Assembly: GCA_900557355.1 (NCBI GenBank)
Contig: USSR01000218.1
Location: forward strand, 1-9,708
Reading direction: 5' to 3'
Source of the DNA: an uncultured Bacteroides sp.
Lineage (GTDB): Bacteria > Bacteroidota > Bacteroidia > Bacteroidales > Bacteroidaceae
DNA: 9,708 nt
The position numbers and the translations under genes are program-made. Under the pieces are notes generated by a model. The model was given only the letters and a program-made list of their open reading frames with translations, had not been told where the DNA came from and searched no databases. How positions within the stretch are numbered: the first letter of the stretch is position 1; each line of letters begins with the position of its first letter. Below, piece after piece: positions 5,477 through 9,708 of the stretch.

Positions 5477-5520
5477 ACAGTAAAATAGCAGACAGTAAAT
5501 CGTAAATAGTAAATATTCCC

Positions 5521-6006
5521 ATGAACTCTTTAGATTCTCAAATTACCGCTTTGTACACCTTGGCGCACGAACTTCTATATCTGGGTTCCGATGGCAGCCC
5601 CATCTACAGCGACCACTTTAGCCGGTTGAACGGTGATGTACTCAGCCGTGCCAACACTTTATATCCCCATCATGGCTCCACCGACGAGGAAGAAGCCCGT
5701 TTGTGCCTTTCGCTTCTGATGGGTTATAACGCGACGATCTACAATAACGGTGACAAGGAAGTCCGCATCCAGCAGATCCTGAACCGTTGTTGGGAAGTGC
5801 TCGACCGCCTGCCCGCTTCTTTGCTGAAGGTGCAGCTTCTGACTTATTGCTATGGTGAAGTATTTGACGACGACCTCTCCCGTGAGGCACATAGCATCAT
5901 CGACAGTTGGGGAGGACGTACCCTTTCCGGCGATGAATGTGAGATTGCCGAACAACTCCGCAGCCTTGAAGAGAATCCTTATCCCAACTGGGAAGTAGAG
6001 GAGTGA
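5521..6006 (+). CDS. upxZ: UpxZ family trans-acting inhibitor of other capsule loci
   Basis: A 161-aa protein with the length and position of UpxZ, the second gene of Bacteroides capsule operons. UpxZ proteins inhibit the UpxY of other loci, so that one cell makes few capsule types at a time. The sequence is soluble and mainly helical: an N-terminal segment MNSLDSQITALYTLAHELLYLG (shown up to residue 22), then NTLYPHHGSTDEEEARLCLS, a central region with GYNATIYNNGDKE, and LLTYCYGEVFDDDLSREA (about 106-123). The acidic C-terminus ends NPYPNWEVEE. No catalytic motif is visible, which agrees with a protein-binding role. The 44-bp gap after upxY carries several copies of an AGTAAAT-like word. Co-transcription with upxY is very likely. 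Confidence 0.88.
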   Translation: MNSLDSQITALYTLAHELLYLGSDGSPIYSDHFSRLNGDVLSRANTLYPHHGSTDEEEARLCLSLLMGYNATIYNNGDKEVRIQQILNRCWEVLDRLPASLLKVQLLTYCYGEVFDDDLSREAHSIIDSWGGRTLSGDECEIAEQLRSLEENPYPNWEVEE

Positions 6007-6057
6007 ACTCTTTTCTTTTTCGACACAACACTGTATATAACCTAAATCCCCTTTGTC

Positions 6058-7149
6058 TTGAATATCCTTTTCATCATATTGGCTTTTGTCATCTCTGCTT
6101 CGATTGCCCGGCTTATCATTCCCCGCATCCTGCTTATCTCTTTGCGGAAGAAGCTTTTCGATATGCCGAGTGAGCGCAAGGTTCATAAACGTGCTATTCC
6201 CCGTTTGGGCGGTGTCTCTTTCTTTCCCACCATCCTGTTATCCTCTTGCGGTGTGTTCGCACTTCGCATCCTGATGGGTTATGATGTTCCTGTCCTCCGT
6301 GCGGTGTACTTGCTGCCCGAGTGCATGTTTCTGGTCTGTGGGATGACTTTGCTTTATCTGACGGGTATCGCCGATGACCTTGTCGGAGTGCGCTACCGTC
6401 AGAAATTTGTGATCCAGATCATCTGTGCCTCGTTTTTTCCCCTGGCCGGCCTTTGGATCAATAACTTCTACGGGCTTTTCGGTCTGTATGCCCTTCCTGC
6501 CTGGATAGGTATGCCTTTTACGGTTCTTCTGGTTGTCTTTATCACCAATGCCATCAATCTGATTGACGGTATCGACGGTCTTGCTTCCGGTCTGAGCAGC
6601 GTTGCCCTGCTTGTCTTCGGCTTCCTGTTCATGCAGAAAGAACTTTGGACGTACAGCATGCTCGCCTTTGCCACGTTCGGTGTGCTGGTCCCTTTCTTTT
6701 ACTATAACGTGTTCGGCAGTGCGGAACGTGCCCGTAAGATTTTTATGGGTGATACGGGTAGCCTGACTTTGGGCTATGTGCTCTCTTTCCTTGCCATCAA
6801 ATACAGCCAGTACAATCCGGATGTCACCCCGTATACCGAAGGTGCTTTCGTGATTGCTTTCAGTACGCTGATTGTCCCGGCATTCGACGTGATCCGTGTG
6901 GTGATGGTTCGTGTTCGCAGTGGCAAGAGCCCTTTCGAACCGGACAAGAACCATATTCATCATAAGTTCCTGGCAATGGGTTTCACACCAAGAAAGGCGA
7001 TGATAACGATCTTGCTGATTTCTTGTGCATTTAGTGCGGTGAATATTCTGTTTATGCCCTATGTAAATAATACAATAATGTTAATAGGAGATATTACTGT
7101 GTGGGTGGGACTGAATTTATGGTTCGATAGGGTAAGAGATAATTATTGA
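6058..7149 (+). CDS. WecA/WbpL-type undecaprenyl-phosphate sugar-1-phosphate transferase
   Basis: An integral membrane glycosyltransferase of the MraY/WecA family that would move an N-acetylhexosamine 1-phosphate from UDP to undecaprenyl phosphate, starting the capsule repeat unit. It has about ten hydrophobic segments. Key motifs are VHKRAIPRLGG (42-52), IADD (104-107), NAINLIDGIDGL (164-175), FMGDTGSLTLGY (229-240) and HIHH (299-302), all intact. The donor sugar cannot be told from sequence. Translation probably starts at TTG 6058: the in-frame TAA at 6043-6045 leaves no ATG upstream, and the resulting N-terminus (MNILFIILAFVIS) fits the family. Capsule transferases of this type often stand near the end of Bacteroides operons; here it is third. 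From about residue 314 (near 7000) codon use and base composition become AT-rich like the next genes, so the 3' end may be recombinant. Confidence 0.9.
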   Translation: MNILFIILAFVISASIARLIIPRILLISLRKKLFDMPSERKVHKRAIPRLGGVSFFPTILLSSCGVFALRILMGYDVPVLRAVYLLPECMFLVCGMTLLYLTGIADDLVGVRYRQKFVIQIICASFFPLAGLWINNFYGLFGLYALPAWIGMPFTVLLVVFITNAINLIDGIDGLASGLSSVALLVFGFLFMQKELWTYSMLAFATFGVLVPFFYYNVFGSAERARKIFMGDTGSLTLGYVLSFLAIKYSQYNPDVTPYTEGAFVIAFSTLIVPAFDVIRVVMVRVRSGKSPFEPDKNHIHHKFLAMGFTPRKAMITILLISCAFSAVNILFMPYVNNTIMLIGDITVWVGLNLWFDRVRDNY

Positions 7150-7194
7150 TATTGTAAATTCTATTTTGTATTAAAGTAGAAATGAATAAATAGA

Positions 7195-8544
7195 ATGTTT
7201 AAATTACTTGTTGGAAATTATTTGTTAAATTTATCGGATACAAAAAAAAGAGTTTTCTTGAATGTCTTTTGGGCTATACTAGGCAAGGTAGCCAATATGT
7301 TAGGAGCTTTGTTTGTTGGTATTTTAGTTGCTCGTTATTTAGGACCGAGTGATTATGGATTAATGAACTATGTTATCAGTTATGTTTCTATTTTTTTGAT
7401 CATATCTTCTTTTGGTTTAGATGATATTGAAATTAGGGGGTTTTCACGAAATCCCAAAGAGTATCAAACAATAATAGGCACTGCATTTTGTATACGATTT
7501 TGTTTTGCTTTAGTAGCATATATTTTAATAGGAATAAGTCTATTAATTTATAAAACTGATCTCTTTACATCTACTATAATATTAATATATGCAGTAACTG
7601 TTTTTTCAAATTGCTTTAATGTTATAAGAAACTATTTTACATCCATATTGCAGAATGAATATATTGTTAAATCAGAACTTTTTAGGATTATTATAGGGGC
7701 TTTTTTAAAGATAATACTTTTATGGTATAAGGCTCCGTTGGAGTACTTCATTATAGCTACTATGTTTGATACTGTCTTAGTTTCTGGAGGATATTTTTTA
7801 TCTTATTATCGAAAAATCGGGAAAGTATCTTATTGGAATTTTAATAAGAAAATAGCTTTTTTTTTAATAAAAGAATCATTTCCGCTTGTCTTATCTGGTG
7901 CGGCTGTAGTTATTTATCAACGTATTGATCAGGTTATGATAAAAAATATGATTGATAATGAGTCTGTTGGATATTTTGCAACAGCAGGACGCTTTTTAGA
8001 TATTATTTTATTTTTACCAATGATTTTGGTACAGACTATAACTCCTTTGTTAGTGAGAGTGAAAGAAAAGAATATTGTTGAATATGAAGAAAAGAAAATA
8101 TTATTTGTAAGCATAGTTGTTTGGATTTCTATAGTTATAGCTATATCAGTTTCTCTTATATCTTATTGGTTAATTTATTATACTTATGGTGAGAAGTATC
8201 TAGCAGCGGTACCTGTTTTACAAATAATGTCTTGGAAAACAGTCGGGATGGCTCTATCTGTATGTTCTGGTCAGATTATGATAATGGAACATATTCAAAA
8301 GTGGGCTGTTATCCGTAATATCATAGGTTGTTGTGTCTGCGTGTGTGGAAATTTATTATTAATACCAGTTTGTGGTATAGTTGGATCTGCTTGGGTTACA
8401 ATAATAACAATATTTTTTGCAGGATTCTTTTCTTGTTTTTTAATTCCTGTTTATCGTCCAATATTTTTTATTGAAGTTAAAGCCATTTTAAAAGGATGGA
8501 AAGAGTTGTTTCGCTTGAAAGAATTAAGGGGTAAATCAATTTAA
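7195..8544 (+). CDS. wzx: Wzx-type polysaccharide repeat-unit flippase
   Basis: A 449-aa membrane protein of the polysaccharide transporter (MOP/Wzx) family. Wzx moves the lipid-linked repeat unit from the inner to the outer face of the inner membrane. The N-terminus shows the family layout: NVFWAILGKVANMLGALFVG, then ARYLGPSDYGLMNYV (46-60) and SSFGLDDIEIRGFSR (71-85). About a dozen or more hydrophobic segments follow, with the cationic stretch YQRIDQVMIKNM in the middle (about 240-252), also typical. The full length of the family is present with no break. The ATG at 7195 follows an A-rich leader 45 bp after the transferase gene. The DNA is much more AT-rich than upxY-upxZ, as usual for horizontally exchanged capsule cassettes. 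The substrate is unknown. Confidence 0.9.
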   Translation: MFKLLVGNYLLNLSDTKKRVFLNVFWAILGKVANMLGALFVGILVARYLGPSDYGLMNYVISYVSIFLIISSFGLDDIEIRGFSRNPKEYQTIIGTAFCIRFCFALVAYILIGISLLIYKTDLFTSTIILIYAVTVFSNCFNVIRNYFTSILQNEYIVKSELFRIIIGAFLKIILLWYKAPLEYFIIATMFDTVLVSGGYFLSYYRKIGKVSYWNFNKKIAFFLIKESFPLVLSGAAVVIYQRIDQVMIKNMIDNESVGYFATAGRFLDIILFLPMILVQTITPLLVRVKEKNIVEYEEKKILFVSIVVWISIVIAISVSLISYWLIYYTYGEKYLAAVPVLQIMSWKTVGMALSVCSGQIMIMEHIQKWAVIRNIIGCCVCVCGNLLLIPVCGIVGSAWVTIITIFFAGFFSCFLIPVYRPIFFIEVKAILKGWKELFRLKELRGKSI

Positions 8545-8569
8545 TTTTTTATATAAATCAGTTGTTATT

Positions 8570-9211
8570 GTGAAAAAAATGCTCAGGCCATTTTATAATT
8601 GGCTAAGATTAAAATTGCAATTCCTGGAAGAGGCTTATTATTTTTGGCTCTTGCTTTGTAGACATAATGCTTCTGTTAATACAGAAGCAAGTATGAAAAA
8701 AATGCAATATATTTTATTGCGTGAGGCACATGTTATAGAAAAAGGCATGTCTATGAGAAATCCACGCAAAGGATTTGGTCAAGCTAAGATTTTAATAATG
8801 CTGCAGAATTTAAATAGATATTATGATTTATATTCCACAGAAGATTTGGATTTTCTTAAATTCCCTATATCTACAATCGGTAGTTATATACAATATACTA
8901 ATGAAATGGGGATAGATATTTCCAAGATAGAACAACAATATTTAAACTTAGTATCTAGAACTGGATTCCAAAATTTGAAGAGATATTCAGGAATAGAATC
9001 TATAGCTAAGAGTGATATATTAAAGGAATGTAATAAGACTTTTGAATCTTTGTTGTATAGTCGGCATTCTATTAGATATTTTGATAATAAAATACCTTCT
9101 AAAGAAATGCTTGAAAAAGCGTTGAAACTAGCATCTCGTACTCCGTCGGCTTGCAATCGTCAAGGATGGCTTACCCATATTTTTCAAGGAGAAGCTGCTG
9201 ATAAGCAGTAG
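8570..9211 (+). pseudogene. Nitroreductase-family gene, 3' end lost by fusion to rpiA
   Basis: An AT-rich gene of the nitroreductase-like type found in polysaccharide clusters; full-length relatives are about 320-340 residues, while this frame gives 213. The first 150 residues form a helical N-terminal region (AYYFWLLLCRHNAS, then REAHVIEKGMSMRNPRKGFG at 51-70). The flavin-fold start follows: SRHSIRYFDNKIPSKEMLE (164-182) and SRTPSACNRQGW (189-200), the FMN-binding signature. From about residue 200 the reading leaves the family: LTHIFQGEAADKQ is read from DNA that encodes RpiA in another frame, and a stop follows. Most of the flavin-binding domain is missing, so the product should be inactive. 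Start may be GTG 8570 or ATG 8579. It follows wzx by 25 bp. The original role in the pathway is unknown. Confidence 0.8.
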
Positions 9212-9530
9212 CAACCGTACTTTCATATTGGTAGACGAAAGCAAACAGGTTTCTTTTCTGGGAAGCCGTTTTCCTGTCCCCGTCGAAGTCTTTCCGATGG
9301 CTTTGCCCTACGTAGAGAGGGAAATCCGGGCAATGGGTGCTTCACATACCCAACTGAGGCCGGCTAAAGGTAAAGATGGTCCTGTGATCACCGAAAGTGG
9401 AAACCTGATTCTCGATGCCTGGTTCAGCAATATTCATTCGTCTCTTGAAAAAGAAATCAAGTCGGTGACGGGTGTTATAGAAAACGGACTGTTTATGGGA
9501 TATGATGTCGAGGTGATGGTAGCAAAATAA
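9180..9530 (+). pseudogene. rpiA: Ribose-5-phosphate isomerase A, C-terminal half only
   Basis: Reading from 9180 gives about 116 residues that align with the C-terminal half of RpiA, which interconverts ribose 5-phosphate and ribulose 5-phosphate in the pentose phosphate pathway. Recognisable parts are FKEKLLISSSNRTFILVDES, then FPVPVEVFPMA, a segment ending GNLILDAWF, and GVIENGLFMGYD. By comparison with E. coli RpiA, the glutamate of the R/K-E-K motif is kept, but the N-terminal half with the catalytic Asp pair and the Lys of KGGG is absent. There is no ATG at the front and the frame runs straight out of the nitroreductase gene, so this is a remnant. A TTG at 9228 is not a credible start, because homology begins upstream of it. 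GC content returns to backbone level here. Confidence 0.85.
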
Positions 9531-9564
9531 GATCGGAAACGGTTGATAGTACGAAAACTAAAGA

Positions 9565-9683
9565 GGATGTATCAAAACCCACCACAGAGTGACACAGAGG
9601 TGATTTTAAGTTGTTGATTATTAATAAAAAGACTCTGTGCTACTCTGTGTTACTCTGTGGTGAAAAGAGTTTCGACACAGCCC
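9565..9683. repeat. MITE/REP-like palindromic repeat, copy 2
   Basis: A second copy, same orientation, of the element at 95-225. Its ends are GGATGTATCAAAACCC on the left and, read on the other strand, GGCTGTGTCGAAACTC on the right. The inner arms carry ACCACAGAG and CTCTGTGGT. The centre GTTGTTGATTATTAATAAA is identical between copies, while the arms differ by small substitutions and indels. Distance between copies is about 9.47 kb. It starts 35 bp after the rpiA remnant. Confidence 0.75.
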
Positions 9684-9708
9684 CGCTTCTGTATATGACA
9701 CCGTTATA

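Noticed and set aside
6238..6963. A 241-codon minus-strand frame opposite the transferase gene
   Set aside because: It is rich in His, Thr, Asp and Gln as expected for an antisense shadow of a membrane protein gene, while the plus frame has all transferase motifs.
9228..9530. An independent 100-aa gene starting at TTG 9228
   Set aside because: RpiA similarity starts upstream in the same frame and the catalytic N-terminal half is missing, so it is a remnant.

Overview
The window looks like a chromosomal segment of a gut Bacteroides (Bacteroidales). The evidence is the UpxY/UpxZ gene pair that opens Bacteroides capsular polysaccharide operons, the 31-codon 'smalltalk'-type ORF, DUF4248-like, HU-like and BT4734/VirE-like proteins typical of this genus, promoter-like TTTG-N19-TAnnTTTG sequences, and few Shine-Dalgarno sites. 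No species can be assigned from the sequence alone.

Left part (1-4387): the tail of a membrane protein is followed by a roughly 130-bp repeat with inverted ends. Then comes a Bacteroides accessory module: a smalltalk-type peptide and an HU-like DNA-binding protein (both minus), a divergent DUF4248-like protein (plus), and a minus-strand pair made of a small unknown protein followed by a 719-aa primase/VirE-type P-loop protein. Long perfect hairpins lie on both sides of that pair.

Centre (4483-4714): two perfect 21-bp inverted repeats enclose 190 bp that hold one good Bacteroides promoter. This has the layout of the phase-variable, invertible capsule promoters. As assembled the promoter points left, away from the capsule genes (OFF) and towards the unknown-protein/VirE pair.

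Right part (4850-9530): upxY (NusG-like antiterminator), upxZ (inhibitor of other loci's UpxY), a WecA/WbpL-type polyprenyl-phosphate sugar-1-phosphate transferase, a Wzx-type flippase and a nitroreductase-family gene. Base composition falls sharply inside the 3' end of the transferase gene (about 7000) and stays AT-rich until about 9170. There the nitroreductase gene is cut and joined out of frame to the 3' half of an rpiA-like gene in ordinary Bacteroides codon usage. No polymerase, sugar-synthesis gene or ordinary glycosyltransferase is present before this junction, so the capsule operon seems shortened by deletion or rearrangement, or the assembly is chimeric there. A second copy of the terminal repeat, in the same orientation, follows the rpiA remnant.

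In an intact locus the parts would work together as follows. Inversion decides whether the operon is transcribed, UpxY lets polymerase read through, UpxZ silences other capsule loci, the transferase starts the repeat unit on undecaprenyl phosphate, and Wzx exports it. The capsule genes here are too few to make a polysaccharide alone.
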